Under the pieces are notes generated by a model. The model saw only the letters and a program-made list of their open reading frames with translations. It ran no database searches and was not told the origin of the DNA. DNA of 64,000 bases, from positions 186,001 to 250,000 of the forward strand of contig NZ_SCFY01000003.1 of NCBI RefSeq assembly GCF_007049795.1, written 5' to 3'. Position numbers and translations under genes: made by a program. Shown in pieces: positions 54,791 to 64,000 of the stretch (position 1 is the first letter of the stretch; each line of letters opens with the position of its first letter). Source of the stretch: Ectopseudomonas mendocina. Lineage in GTDB: Bacteria; Pseudomonadota; Gammaproteobacteria; Pseudomonadales; Pseudomonadaceae.

Positions 54791-55386
54791 AGCGCCTGTC
54801 CCTGCTGCTGGCCGCCGGCCTGCTCAGCGCCTGCTCGATCCTGCCGCAGAGCGAGCCCCTGGATATCTACCTGCTGCCAGGCGCCACCCTGCCGGCACAA
54901 ACTCAGCGCGTCGACTGGTCGCTGCGGGTCAACAGCCCGGTCAGCAACCAGTTGCTAGACGGCACGCGCATCGTCGTACTGCCCGAGCCCGGCCGGGTCA
55001 ACACCTACCAGGGCGTGCGCTGGAGCGAGCGCACGCCGCAGTTGCTGCGTGGCCGCATGCTCGACGCGTTTCAGGATGACGGCCGCGTTCAGGCATTGAG
55101 CAACGAAGAGCAACGTCTGCAGGCCAACCTGGAGCTGGTCAGCGACCTGCGCAGCTTCCACAGCCAGTATCGCGATGGCATTGCCGAGGCACTGATCCAG
55201 CTCGACGTGCGTCTGGTCGACGGGCGCGATCAGCGCATCCTCGCCAGCCGCCGCTTCAGCGTTAGTCAGCCGGCGAGTGATACGTCGATTGCTGCAGTAG
55301 TGAAAGCCTTCGGCCAGGCTGGCGATCGATTGTCCCGCGAGCTGGTGGACTGGACGCTGGCCGAAGGGCAACGCGCTAACCCGTAG
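54787..55386 (+). CDS. ABC-type transport auxiliary lipoprotein
   Basis: A 199-residue lipoprotein: signal peptide with lipobox LSAC (about residue 16). The rest (IYLLPGATLP..., DGTRIVVLPEPGRVNTYQGVRWSERTPQLLRGRMLDAFQDDGR, SSRRF-like region) matches the ABC_trans_aux family (PqiC/YmbA) that partners MCE transporters at the outer membrane. Its TAG stop (55384-55386) overlaps the first bases of a GTAGGGTGCGC repeat. It completes the four-gene operon (permease, ATPase, MCE protein, lipoprotein). Confidence 0.85.
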   Translation: MKRLSLLLAAGLLSACSILPQSEPLDIYLLPGATLPAQTQRVDWSLRVNSPVSNQLLDGTRIVVLPEPGRVNTYQGVRWSERTPQLLRGRMLDAFQDDGRVQALSNEEQRLQANLELVSDLRSFHSQYRDGIAEALIQLDVRLVDGRDQRILASRRFSVSQPASDTSIAAVVKAFGQAGDRLSRELVDWTLAEGQRANP

Positions 55387-55403
55387 GGTGCGCCGCGCGC
55401 ACC
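55383..55403. repeat. GTAGGGTGCGC repeat over a stop codon
   Basis: GGTGCGC (55387-55393) pairs with GCGCACC (55397-55403). The GTAG at 55383-55386 contains the TAG stop of the lipoprotein gene. Same family as 15289-15312. Confidence 0.6.
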
Positions 55404-55440
55404 GAATCCTGAGCGCCGATGGTGTACACAAGCTGGCCAG

Positions 55441-55500
55441 GTAGCCCGGATGCAATCCGGGGCATAGCGACCCGTATTCCCCGGATTGCATCCGGACTAT
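55441..55500. repeat. GTAGCCCGGATGCAATCCGG inverted repeat
   Basis: Left arm 55441-55462 and right arm 55479-55500 are complementary at 20 of 22 positions. The loop is 16 bases. The same family is at 57766-57822. It lies between the transporter operon and recQ, which are convergent. Confidence 0.75.
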
Positions 55501-55512
55501 GGGATTTACCTT

Positions 55513-55575
55513 TGTAGGAGTGAGCTCTGCTCGCGAGCCCTTTGCTGCAGCAATATTCGCGAGCAGAGCTCACTC

Positions 55576-55580
<5 letters not shown>
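55513..55580. repeat. REP-type inverted repeat over the recQ stop codon
   Basis: Perfect 24-base arms at 55513-55536 (starts TGTAGGAGTGAGCTCTGCTC) and 55557-55580. recQ, on the minus strand, ends with TAG at 55578-55576, inside the right arm. Same family as 39527-39592 and 61496-61560. Confidence 0.85.
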
Positions 55581-57498
<1,918 letters not shown>

Positions 57499-57501
57499 GC
57501 G

Positions 57502-57547
57502 CTGTCACTCCATTGACCGCTGAATGGTCCCTGACCATAACGCGGTT
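57502..57547. repeat. 46-bp direct repeat, proximal copy
   Basis: Starts CTGTCACTCCATTGACCGCT and differs from 57699-57744 at one position (T/C). It is directly upstream of the recQ start, so it probably contains the original promoter or leader. Confidence 0.85.
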
Positions 57548-57583
57548 AGGTAGGGTGCGTCATGCGCAGGGACGTATTGCAGT

Positions 57584-57697
57584 GCGTAGGGCGGGCTCAG
57601 GAGCGCCAGCGAACAGCCCGCCGCCATGCCAGGTTCGGCCTCGCAACCTGCACCTAGCGCAGCAATGGCGTACTGCCTTCGGCGAGTACGCCCTACT
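57584..57697 (-). repeat. Dispersed repeat, copy B (inverted)
   Basis: On the minus strand it begins AGTAGGGCGTACTCGCCGAA and ends like copy A (37157-37276) with GCTGTTCGCTGGCGCTCCTG and CGCCCTACGC. It lies exactly between the two 46-bp direct repeats. Confidence 0.75.
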
Positions 57698-57698
57698 C

Positions 57699-57744
57699 CT
57701 GTCACTCCATTGACCGCTGAATGGCCCCTGACCATAACGCGGTT
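57699..57744. repeat. 46-bp direct repeat, distal copy
   Basis: Second copy of 57502-57547, with one mismatch. Together they flank repeat copy B, as if insertion duplicated the target or a recombination event doubled it. Confidence 0.85.
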
Positions 57745-57765
57745 CGCCAGGGTACGCCATGGAAC

Positions 57766-57822
57766 GTAGCCCGGATGAAATCCGGGGGCTGCCTGGCACC
57801 GCTCCCGGATTGCATCCGGGCT
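57766..57822. repeat. GTAGCCCGGATG inverted repeat, second copy
   Basis: Left arm GTAGCCCGGATGAAATCCGG (57766-57785) and right arm CCCGGATTGCATCCGGGCT (57804-57822). Same family as 55441-55500. Confidence 0.7.
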
Positions 57823-57844
57823 CCGCGACCACCACGCCATAAAT

Positions 57845-57872
57845 GACAAAGCCGCCCGAAGGCGGCTTTGTC
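57845..57872 (-). terminator. Intrinsic terminator of pckA
   Basis: A perfect 12-base stem, GACAAAGCCGCC (57845-57856) with GGCGGCTTTGTC (57861-57872), and a loop that reads TTCG on the minus strand, a very stable tetraloop. It is followed by T-rich sequence on that strand, 17 bases after the pckA stop. Confidence 0.9.
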
Positions 57873-57889
57873 AGAGAGCACGGGTCAGC

Positions 57890-59431
57890 TTACAGCTGCG
57901 GGCCGGCGTTCTTGATCGCTTCGCTGACATCGAACTTCTGGAAGTTGTCGATGAACAGCTTGGCCAGGCCCTTGGCGGCTTCGTCGTAGGCGTTCTTGTC
58001 TGCCCAGGTGTTGCGCGGGTTGAGCAGGTTGGTTTCGACGCCCGGCACCGACTTCGGCACATCCAGGTTGATGATCGGCAGGTGCTCGGTCTCGGCACCG
58101 ATCAGCGCACCGCTCTGGATGGCGGCAATCACACCACGGGTAGTGGGGATGTTGAAACGCTTGCCGACGCCATAGCCACCGCCAGTCCAGCCGGTGTTGA
58201 CCAGGTAGACCTTGGAGCCGAAAGCGTTGATGCGCTTGATCAGCAGCTCGGCGTAGACGCCAGCCGGACGCGGGAAGAACGGTGCGCCGAAGCAGGTGGA
58301 GAAGGTCGACTTGATGCCGCCGCCCGAACCCATTTCGGTGGAACCGACCAGCGCGGTGTAGCCGGACAGGAAGTGGTAGGCCGCCTGCTCGTTGTTGAGG
58401 ATCGACACCGGCGGCAGAACGCCGGTCAGGTCGCAGGTCAGGAAGATCACGGCATTCGGCTCGCCGCCCAGGTTTTTCTCGCTGCGCTTCTCGACGTACT
58501 CCAGCGGGTAGGCGGCGCGGCTGTTCTGGGTCAGGCTGTCGTCGGCGTAATCCGGAGTACGGCTGTCGTCGAGTACGACGTTTTCCAGCACGGTGCCGAA
58601 CTGGATGGCTTTCCAGATCACCGGCTCGTTCCTCTCGGACAGGTCGATGCACTTGGCGTAGCAGCCGCCTTCGACGTTGAACACCACGCCTTCGCCCCAA
58701 CCGTGCTCGTCGTCACCGATCAGGTAACGCGATTCGTCGGCGGACAGGGTGGTCTTGCCGGTGCCGGACAGGCCGAAGAACAGGGTCACGTCGCCTTCTT
58801 CGCCAATGTTGGCAGCGCAGTGCATCGGCAGCACATCTTTTTCCGGCAGCAGGAAGTTCTGCACGGAGAACATGGCTTTCTTCATTTCACCGGCGTAACG
58901 CATGCCGGCGATCAGGACTTTCTTGGCGGCGAAGTTGATGATCACGCAGCCATCGGAGTTGGTGCCGTCACGCTCGGGCACGCACTCGAAGTTGGCGACG
59001 TTGAGGATCTGCCACTCGGCCTTGCCAGCCTGGTTATAAGTAGTCGGGTTGATGAACAGCTGACGGCCGAACAGGTTCTGCCAGGCGGTCGCGGTGGTCA
59101 TCTTCACCGGCAGGTAGTGCTCTTCGGCGGAACCAACGTGAACGTGGGAGACGAAGTGCTCCTGAGCGGCGTTGAACGCGGCGACGCGATCCCACAGGGC
59201 ATCGAACTTGTCGGCCGGGAACGGACGGTTGATGGCGCCCCAGGCAATCTGCGCCTCGGTGCTCGGCTCCTGAACGATGAAACGATCAGCCGGCGAGCGG
59301 CCAGTGCGATGACCAGTACGTACGACCAGCGCGCCGTTGGCGGCCAGTTCCCCTTCACCACGGCGAATGGCTTCTTCGACCAGTTGCGCGGCGCTGATGT
59401 CGGTGTACACGGCGTTGTTGGCTTGCGTCAT
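57890..59431 (-). CDS. pckA: Phosphoenolpyruvate carboxykinase (ATP)
   Basis: A 513-residue gluconeogenic enzyme (oxaloacetate + ATP to PEP + CO2 + ADP). Signatures: [16 protein letters not shown], the kinase loop [15 protein letters not shown], the Mg site [10 protein letters not shown], and NFEGGCYAK-like [14 protein letters not shown]. The ATG at 59431 gives 513 residues, the Pseudomonas length; the longer in-frame extension would run into the operator. A TGTAGT/ACTACA dyad lies 41-67 bases upstream. A terminator follows. It is the entry point into gluconeogenesis in a genus that uses organic acids. Confidence 0.96.
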   Translation of the reverse strand: MTQANNAVYTDISAAQLVEEAIRRGEGELAANGALVVRTGHRTGRSPADRFIVQEPSTEAQIAWGAINRPFPADKFDALWDRVAAFNAAQEHFVSHVHVGSAEEHYLPVKMTTATAWQNLFGRQLFINPTTYNQAGKAEWQILNVANFECVPERDGTNSDGCVIINFAAKKVLIAGMRYAGEMKKAMFSVQNFLLPEKDVLPMHCAANIGEEGDVTLFFGLSGTGKTTLSADESRYLIGDDEHGWGEGVVFNVEGGCYAKCIDLSERNEPVIWKAIQFGTVLENVVLDDSRTPDYADDSLTQNSRAAYPLEYVEKRSEKNLGGEPNAVIFLTCDLTGVLPPVSILNNEQAAYHFLSGYTALVGSTEMGSGGGIKSTFSTCFGAPFFPRPAGVYAELLIKRINAFGSKVYLVNTGWTGGGYGVGKRFNIPTTRGVIAAIQSGALIGAETEHLPIINLDVPKSVPGVETNLLNPRNTWADKNAYDEAAKGLAKLFIDNFQKFDVSEAIKNAGPQL

Positions 59432-59472
59432 GAGGGTCCCCGTCGGCCGCTGGCCGAGTCTTCCGAACGTTG

Positions 59473-59498
59473 TGTAGTACAGGGGCAACTGCACTACA
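59473..59498 (-). promoter_or_regulatory. RccR-like operator TGTAGT-N14-ACTACA before pckA
   Basis: TGTAGT (59473-59478) and ACTACA (59493-59498) with a 14-base spacer; the dyad extends by one further base pair on each side (GTGTAGT, ACTACAC). Its centre is about 55 bases before the pckA ATG. The half-sites are those reported, as I recall, for the RpiR-family regulator RccR, which controls pckA and the glyoxylate shunt in Pseudomonas. The spacer is slightly shorter than the length I remember. Confidence 0.55.
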
Positions 59499-59588
59499 CG
59501 GTAAAAAAGTCGCGGGAGTATGCCAGAAAAGCGAACTACTTGGCAGCCTCCGATCTGATAGAGAACGGCTATCGTTTAGAAAAGCTCA

Positions 59589-60476
59589 TCAATGCCGCGT
59601 CTGCGACGGTGCCTCGCTACCGGCACCGGCGAACAGCTGGGTAATGTCGGCGGCGTCGAAGGCGTAGCGCTCGTTGCAGAACTGACAATCGATCACCACG
59701 CTGCCACCCTGCTCGGCCAGCAACAGTTCGGCATCGGCCTGGCCGAGGCTGACCAGGGCACTGGCCGAGCGCTCACGCGAGCAGCTGCAGCGGAATTGCA
59801 GCGGCTGCTCGTCGAACAGGCGCACGTTCTCTTCATGGTAGAGGCGATGCAGCAGGGTCGGGTTGTCCAGGCCGAGCAGCTCTTCGGCAGTCAGGGTGTC
59901 GGCCAGGGTCAGTACGTGGTTCCAGCTCTCGGCGCGTTCTTCCGCTTCGGTCTGATGGTGCGGCGGCAGTTGCTGCAGCAGCAGGCCGCGCGCGCGCTGG
60001 CCGTCGGCCTTGAGCCAGAAGCGGGTCGGCAGCTGTTCGGAGCTGGCGAAGTAGTTGGACAGGCACTCGGCCAGGTCGACGCCATCCAGATCGACGATGC
60101 CCTGGTAACGCTGGCCACGAGTCGGGTCGATGGTGATGGCCAGCACGCCATTGGGCATCAGACTCTGCAGGTCGGCATCGGCGCCGATCTGCTCGGCGTC
60201 ATAGCGGGCAATGCCGCGCAGCTCACGAGCGCTGGAGCATTCGACCATCAGCAGCGACAGCGGGCCGTCGGAACGCGCCTGCAGTACCAGCAGGCCGTCG
60301 AACTTGAGGGTGCCGACCAGCAAGGCGGCGGCGGCCATCATCTCGCCGAGCAGTTGCGCCACTGGCTGCGGGTAGGCGTGCTTGGCCAGCACATGAGCGT
60401 AACTTTCGCGCAACGCGACCATTTCGCCTCGCACGTCGGTGTCGTCGAAGAGAAAGCGTTGACTGAAGTCGTTCAT
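59589..60476 (-). CDS. hslO: Redox-regulated chaperone Hsp33
   Basis: A 295-residue holdase switched on by oxidation. The C-terminal zinc motif CxC...CxxC is present: CSCSRE (about residues 232-234) and [10 protein letters not shown] (about 265-268). The N-terminal domain has [17 protein letters not shown], then [23 protein letters not shown] and [11 protein letters not shown], conserved in Hsp33. It lies upstream of pckA on the same strand. E. coli also groups hslO with hslR and pckA, which supports the assignment. Confidence 0.95.
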   Translation of the reverse strand: MNDFSQRFLFDDTDVRGEMVALRESYAHVLAKHAYPQPVAQLLGEMMAAAALLVGTLKFDGLLVLQARSDGPLSLLMVECSSARELRGIARYDAEQIGADADLQSLMPNGVLAITIDPTRGQRYQGIVDLDGVDLAECLSNYFASSEQLPTRFWLKADGQRARGLLLQQLPPHHQTEAEERAESWNHVLTLADTLTAEELLGLDNPTLLHRLYHEENVRLFDEQPLQFRCSCSRERSASALVSLGQADAELLLAEQGGSVVIDCQFCNERYAFDAADITQLFAGAGSEAPSQTRH

Positions 60477-60616
60477 GGCGGCTGGCCCGAGGTCTGAAAA
60501 GGGCTGGCGATTTTATGCACAAACGCCAGCACAACCAAGGCCCGAACGTCATGTGCAGTCGTTCACGTCCCTGCCATCGCCCCCTGAACCTGGACTGAAC
60601 GACAGTGTTGCCGGCC

Positions 60617-60644
60617 TTGTACTGGCGCCAGCACTGCCTATCAT
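60617..60644 (+). promoter_or_regulatory. Possible promoter of the PAP2 gene
   Basis: TTGTAC (60617-60622), 16-base spacer, TATCAT (60639-60644). The -10 differs from consensus at one base. It lies 49 bases before the coding start. Confidence 0.4.
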
Positions 60645-60692
60645 CCGCGCGCCTGAGGTCAGACCTGTCATAAATCTGCAAAGGGATTTCCC

Positions 60693-61487
60693 ATGTCGAG
60701 CACGTTCATCAATCGTCACTGGCAACCACGCGCCATGCTGGTCTGCCATGTCGTGGCCGTCGTGCTGCTCGTCAGCTGGCTGTGGCAGCCCACGCGCGAG
60801 CTTTGGAATGTCTTCGATGTGTGGCTGTTCAAACTGCTCAACGACCCGGTCCATGCCGGCGGCCTGTGGGCCCATATCTGGGCCATCGGCAGCATGCGCC
60901 CGGTCGATGCTGGTGTCGGCGTAGTGATGCTGGCGGTGATGCTCAAGGCCGATCTGGTATTTACCGGGCCGCAGGTACGCCGAGCGCTGTTCGCCTTTCT
61001 GGTCGCCCTGATCGTGATGCTGCTGATGCGCGTGCCGTTCGCCGACCTGGTCGAATACATGGGCTGGCAGCACGCCAGCCCTTCGCTGGTGGTAGAAGGC
61101 AGCGCGCGCCTGACCGAGATGTTCCCGGCCTGGGAAGAACGCTGGGACCTGAAGGACAGCGCCAGCCGCAGTTTCCCCGGTGACCACGCCTCGGTGCTGC
61201 TGATCTGGGCTTATTTCATGAGCTTCTTTGCCCGCGGCTGGCGTCTGCTGCTGGTCTGGGCCATTACCGTGATCGGCATCCTGCCGCGCCTGGTGGCCGG
61301 TGCTCACTGGGGGGCGGATGCCTTCGTCGGCGGCGTATTCCTCAGCCTGCTGGCCCTGGCCTGGAGCTGCTACACCCCGCTGGGTTATCACGCCAGCGAA
61401 TGGCTGGAGAAGGTCACCCTGCCGATCACTTCGCGCCTGGCCAAACTGCCACTGCTGGGCCGCATGAGCATCGTCAGCGGACGCTGA
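60693..61487 (+). CDS. PAP2-family membrane phosphatase
   Basis: A 264-residue inner-membrane protein with about six helices. Acid phosphatase motifs: SRSFPGDHASVL (motif 2 with the catalytic His, about residue 171) and PRLVAGAHWGADAFVGG (motif 3, about 213-225). Motif 1 (KxxxxxxRP) is only partly visible, near RWDLKDSASRS. It may dephosphorylate lipid pyrophosphates or lipid A-linked phosphates. AAAGGG lies 8 bases before the ATG. Its position between hslO and hslR, on the opposite strand, is as I recall conserved in Pseudomonas. Confidence 0.87.
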   Translation: MSSTFINRHWQPRAMLVCHVVAVVLLVSWLWQPTRELWNVFDVWLFKLLNDPVHAGGLWAHIWAIGSMRPVDAGVGVVMLAVMLKADLVFTGPQVRRALFAFLVALIVMLLMRVPFADLVEYMGWQHASPSLVVEGSARLTEMFPAWEERWDLKDSASRSFPGDHASVLLIWAYFMSFFARGWRLLLVWAITVIGILPRLVAGAHWGADAFVGGVFLSLLALAWSCYTPLGYHASEWLEKVTLPITSRLAKLPLLGRMSIVSGR

Positions 61488-61495
61488 ACGAGAAA

Positions 61496-61560
61496 GTGAG
61501 AGCGAGCTCTCTCGCGAAGCTTTACCGCAGCTCGCATTCGTGAGCAGAGCTCGCTCCCAC
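61496..61560. repeat. REP-type inverted repeat, third copy
   Basis: Arms 61496-61518 (starts GTGAGAGCGAGCTCTCTCGC, one or two bases shorter than in other copies) and 61537-61560. It lies between the convergent PAP2 and hslR genes. Confidence 0.8.
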
Positions 61561-61570
61561 AGGCTTGCGC

Positions 61571-61999
61571 CTAATCCTCATCCGCCCAGGGGTGGCGCAG
61601 CCCACCTTCCTGCTGCTCGTTGAACTGATGGATCTGCCGGCGTTGCTTCTTGCTCGGTCGACCATCGGTCTGCATACCCACGGCGCCAGCTTTGCGCATG
61701 GCCGCGGCCTGCTCGCGGCGGGCGATACTTTCTTCCGTCTCGCGATACAGCAGTTGCGCCTCGGGCGCACCACGGCGGACGCTGGATAATGCCAGCACGA
61801 CCACGGTGCGTTCATCGAAGCCGGTGCGCAGCACGTACTCATCACCGATCTTCGGCTCCTTGCCCGGCTTGCAGCGCTCGCCACGATGGTGGACCTTGCC
61901 ACCTTCTATAGCCGCCTTGCACAGGGCGCGCGTCTTGAAGAAGCGTGCCGCCCACAGCCATTTGTCCAGGCGGATCTTGTCGTCGTCTTTTTCGCTCAT
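61571..61999 (-). CDS. hslR: Heat shock protein Hsp15, S4-domain RNA-binding protein
   Basis: A 142-residue protein. The S4 domain (RLDKWLWAARFFKTRALCKAAIEGGKVHHRGERCKPGKEPKIGDE, about residues 9-55) is followed by a basic C-terminal tail (AAAMRKAGAVGMQTDGRPSKKQRRQIHQF). E. coli Hsp15 binds 50S subunits carrying a stranded nascent chain and helps recycle them. In E. coli it sits before hslO; here the PAP2 gene lies between them. Confidence 0.94.
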   Translation of the reverse strand: MSEKDDDKIRLDKWLWAARFFKTRALCKAAIEGGKVHHRGERCKPGKEPKIGDEYVLRTGFDERTVVVLALSSVRRGAPEAQLLYRETEESIARREQAAAMRKAGAVGMQTDGRPSKKQRRQIHQFNEQQEGGLRHPWADED

Positions 62000-62112
62000 C
62001 TCACTCTCTGAAGGGTTCAGCTATTCGCACGCGCGGCAGATGCAGTTGTCACACGACACAACTAGAATGCGCGGAATCATAGGCGTTGTCGGCCGCAGGG
62101 GACACTCTCACC

Positions 62113-62583
62113 TTGAAGACTTTCGACCAGCTCAGCGTGATCGGCCTGCGTGAGTGGATCAATCTGCCTGAGCTCGGCATCATCGGCCTGCGCGCCAAGA
62201 TCGACACCGGCGCCAGCACCTCGAGCCTGCACGCCAGCGACATCCAGCCGTTCCAGCGTGACGGCGAGGACTGGGTACGCTTCACTGCCTACCTCGGCAC
62301 TCAGGTGCAGCGCCGCCACCGTTGCGAGGCGCCGCTGGTCTCGGTCAAACGTATCAAGAGTTCCAATGGCCAGGCGCAGAGCCGCTATGTAATCCGCACC
62401 CACCTGGCCCTCGGTGATCTGCTGTGGCCGGTGGAATTCACCCTGGCCTGTCGCAAGACCATGCGTTATCGCGTACTACTTGGCTCCAAGGCGCTGATCA
62501 CCGGCCAACTGGTGGTCAATCCGGCACTCAGCTATGTGCAGGACAAACCCTCACTTTCCTCTGCCCTTCCAGGTGCCCAATGA
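62113..62583 (+). CDS. rimB: RimB, ATP-dependent zinc protease-like protein (retropepsin-like)
   Basis: A 156-residue protein of the RimB type. It has the aspartyl protease-like motif [19 protein letters not shown] (D-T-G) and then [12 protein letters not shown] and [13 protein letters not shown]. RimB degrades the poly-glutamate tails added by RimK on ribosomal protein S6, or modulates RimK. The start is uncertain: TTG 62113 (giving LKTFDQL, the Pseudomonas start as recalled) has AGGGGA 10 bases before; TTG 62086 is a longer alternative. It overlaps rimK (ATGA). I see no rimA between. Confidence 0.85.
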   Translation: MKTFDQLSVIGLREWINLPELGIIGLRAKIDTGASTSSLHASDIQPFQRDGEDWVRFTAYLGTQVQRRHRCEAPLVSVKRIKSSNGQAQSRYVIRTHLALGDLLWPVEFTLACRKTMRYRVLLGSKALITGQLVVNPALSYVQDKPSLSSALPGAQ

Positions 62584-63485
62584 AGATCGCCGTGCTGTCG
62601 CGCAACCCGCGCCTGTATTCCACCCGCCGTCTGGTGGAGGCCGGCCAGCAACGGGGCCATGAAATGGTGGTGATCGACACCCTGCGCGCCTACATGAACA
62701 TCGCCAGCCACAAACCGCAGATCCACTATCGCGGCCAGGCCATGGACGGCTTCGACGCAGTGATCCCGCGTATCGGCGCCTCGGTGACTTTCTATGGCTG
62801 CGCGGTGCTGCGACAGTTCGAGATGATGGACGTCTACCCGCTCAACGAGTCGGTGGCCATCAGCCGTTCGCGCGACAAGCTGCGCGCCCTGCAACTGCTG
62901 TCGCGCAAGGGCATCGGCCTGCCGGTGACCGGCTTCGCCCACTCCCCCGACGACATTCCCGACCTGATCCAGATGGTGGGTGGCGCGCCGCTGGTGATCA
63001 AGGTGCTGGAAGGTACCCAGGGCATGGGCGTGGTACTGGCCGAAACGCACAAGGCAGCAGAGTCGGTGATCGAGGCCTTCCTCGGCCTCAAGCAGGACAT
63101 CATGGTCCAGGAATACATCCAGGAGGCCGGCGGCGCCGACATTCGCTGCTTCGTGGTCGGTGACAAGGTGATTGCCGCGATGAAGCGCCAGGCCAAGGCT
63201 GGCGAGTTCCGCTCCAACCTGCACCGCGGCGGCAGCGCCAGCCTGATCAAGATCACCCCGGAGGAGCGTATGACGGCGGTGCGCGCGGCCAAGGTCATGG
63301 GCCTCAACGTCGCCGGTGTCGACATCCTGCGCTCCAACCATGGCCCGCTGGTGATGGAGGTGAACTCCTCGCCTGGCCTGGAAGGTATCGAGACCACCAC
63401 CGGCAAGGATGTCGCCGGCATGATCATCCAATACCTGGAAAAGAACGCAGAGCCCGGCCAGACCCGCACCCGAGGGCGCGGATGA
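62580..63485 (+). CDS. rimK: Ribosomal protein S6 modification protein RimK
   Basis: A 301-residue ATP-grasp ligase that adds glutamate to the C terminus of ribosomal protein S6. ATP-grasp motifs: [18 protein letters not shown] (ATP lid), [27 protein letters not shown], and [12 protein letters not shown] and [14 protein letters not shown] (Mg binding). The start overlaps the rimB stop by four bases. With rimB it controls S6 glutamylation, which in Pseudomonas affects proteome, motility and cyclic-di-GMP responses. Confidence 0.96.
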   Translation: MKIAVLSRNPRLYSTRRLVEAGQQRGHEMVVIDTLRAYMNIASHKPQIHYRGQAMDGFDAVIPRIGASVTFYGCAVLRQFEMMDVYPLNESVAISRSRDKLRALQLLSRKGIGLPVTGFAHSPDDIPDLIQMVGGAPLVIKVLEGTQGMGVVLAETHKAAESVIEAFLGLKQDIMVQEYIQEAGGADIRCFVVGDKVIAAMKRQAKAGEFRSNLHRGGSASLIKITPEERMTAVRAAKVMGLNVAGVDILRSNHGPLVMEVNSSPGLEGIETTTGKDVAGMIIQYLEKNAEPGQTRTRGRG

Positions 63486-64000
63486 GCCCAGTGTTCGACG
63501 GCCGCCTGGCGCTGATCGCCCCCGCGGCGGCGATTGCCGAAGACGTACTGGAAGCGACCCTGGCGCAGCTCGACGTGCTCGGCGTGCGCTATCACCTGGG
63601 CCAGCACGTGCGCGCCCGCCATCGTTACCTGGCGGGCACGCCGGAGCAACGCCTGGACGACCTGCACCAGGCCTTCACCCTGGCGGATATCAGCGCCGTC
63701 TGGTGCCTGCGTGGCGGCTACGGCTGCGCACAATTGGTGGCGGATATCGACTGGGCGCTGCTAAGCCAGGCCAGCCCACGGCCGCTGATCGGCTTCTCCG
63801 ATCTGTCGATTCTGCTAGAGGCCTTTGCCCAACGGGGGCTGCCAGCCATTCATGGTCCCGTGGCTACTGCGCTCGGCCATCAGACGCTGTCGGCGCCCGG
63901 CGGCCAACGTGAGCGCCTGACTTCGATGCAGGCGCTGTGGAGCCTGCTCAAAGGCCAGCACCGGCAGTTGCCGCTGCGCCATATCAGTGGTCCACAACAT
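63482..64000 (+). CDS. ldcA: Muramoyltetrapeptide L,D-carboxypeptidase (N-terminal part)
   Basis: The first 173 codons are present; the gene runs off the window. The start overlaps the rimK stop (ATGA). [37 protein letters not shown], and [21 protein letters not shown] contain the catalytic Ser region (GFSDLS) of peptidase family S66, and AIHGPVAT follows. It recycles murein tripeptide from tetrapeptide in the cytoplasm. The Glu and His of the triad should be in the missing part. Confidence 0.9.
   Translation, partial: MSPVFDGRLALIAPAAAIAEDVLEATLAQLDVLGVRYHLGQHVRARHRYLAGTPEQRLDDLHQAFTLADISAVWCLRGGYGCAQLVADIDWALLSQASPRPLIGFSDLSILLEAFAQRGLPAIHGPVATALGHQTLSAPGGQRERLTSMQALWSLLKGQHRQLPLRHISGPQH

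Larger units (their letters stand above)
57499..57889. other. 391-bp gap upstream of recQ, wholly repeat-derived
   Basis: The gap holds a 46-base direct repeat (57502-57547 and 57699-57744, one mismatch) with repeat copy B between (57584-57697), a GTAGGGTGCGT piece at 57550-57570, the GTAGCCCGGATG repeat (57766-57822) and the pckA terminator. No gene is supported. Confidence 0.75.

Noticed and set aside
58082..59644. 520-codon plus-strand frame opposite pckA
   Set aside because: Shadow; pckA motifs are intact on the minus strand.

Overview
The window is a stretch of gamma-proteobacterial chromosome from a Pseudomonas species, probably of the P. mendocina/P. oleovorans type or a close relative of the P. 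aeruginosa lineage. Reasons: high GC with strongly GC-biased third codon positions, a complete Pseudomonas-type Chp chemosensory cluster (pilGHIJK-chpABC) flanked by gshB-tonB3-algH-ruvX-pyrRBC', a FabY-type ketoacyl synthase, a SAH riboswitch before ahcY, and Pseudomonas-style REP sequences between genes. I see no tRNA, rRNA, CRISPR array, prophage or transposase gene. Almost all of it is core genome.

Layout. 0-2.2 kb: end of a probable ligB, a DUF1090 protein, a lipidated cytochrome c', a MAPEG protein and a hotdog thioesterase. 2.3-4.9 kb: methyl cycle genes, promoter + SAH riboswitch + ahcY, then metF. 4.9-10.1 kb: an uncharacterised exported protein overlapping a DUF3142 protein, then ppnN and a periplasmic solute-binding protein. 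10.1-17.8 kb: rhlE with a structured leader, the cytochrome b561-yceI pair, bioA, rsmE and an alanine/glycine:Na+ symporter. 17.8-31 kb (minus strand): chpC, chpB, chpA (about 2,413 codons, eight HPt-like modules), pilK, pilJ, pilI, pilH, pilG, the system that controls type IV pilus twitching and cAMP. 31.3-37.2 kb (plus): gshB, tonB3, then algH-ruvX-pyrR-pyrB-pyrC' in a tight run. 37.6-49.5 kb: fabY, cysQ-nudE, a GMP/IMP nucleotidase-like HAD protein, a BON-LysM protein, a LysR regulator, fdhD with an FdhF/YdeP-like molybdoenzyme, a glycine-zipper protein, a DUF4824-DUF2157 pair and a thioesterase. 49.6-51.9 kb looks eroded: a 3'-truncated NTT/MFS-like gene, a Tat-exported aldo/keto reductase, a 55-codon gene with its own terminator, and what looks like the tail of a lost flavin monooxygenase gene. 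51.9-55.4 kb: a four-gene Mla/MCE-type lipid transporter. 55.6-64 kb: recQ, pckA, hslO, a PAP2 phosphatase, hslR and rimB-rimK-ldcA.

From memory of PAO1 gene order, the left part resembles the PA0401-PA0432 neighbourhood and the right part the PA5174-PA5198 neighbourhood. The change falls in the 441-bp gap after pyrC', where one copy of a dispersed repeat lies; the other copy sits inverted 20 kb away before recQ, inside a 46-bp direct duplication. Other structure not explained by genes: a 138-bp MITE-like palindrome before the HAD gene, several REP-like inverted-repeat families (in three cases supplying the TAG stop codon of the adjacent gene), a dyad between cytochrome b561 and bioA, and an RccR-like TGTAGT/ACTACA site before pckA. 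I did not find a convincing new defence or mobile system; the best leads are the repeat elements and the uncharacterised gene pairs.
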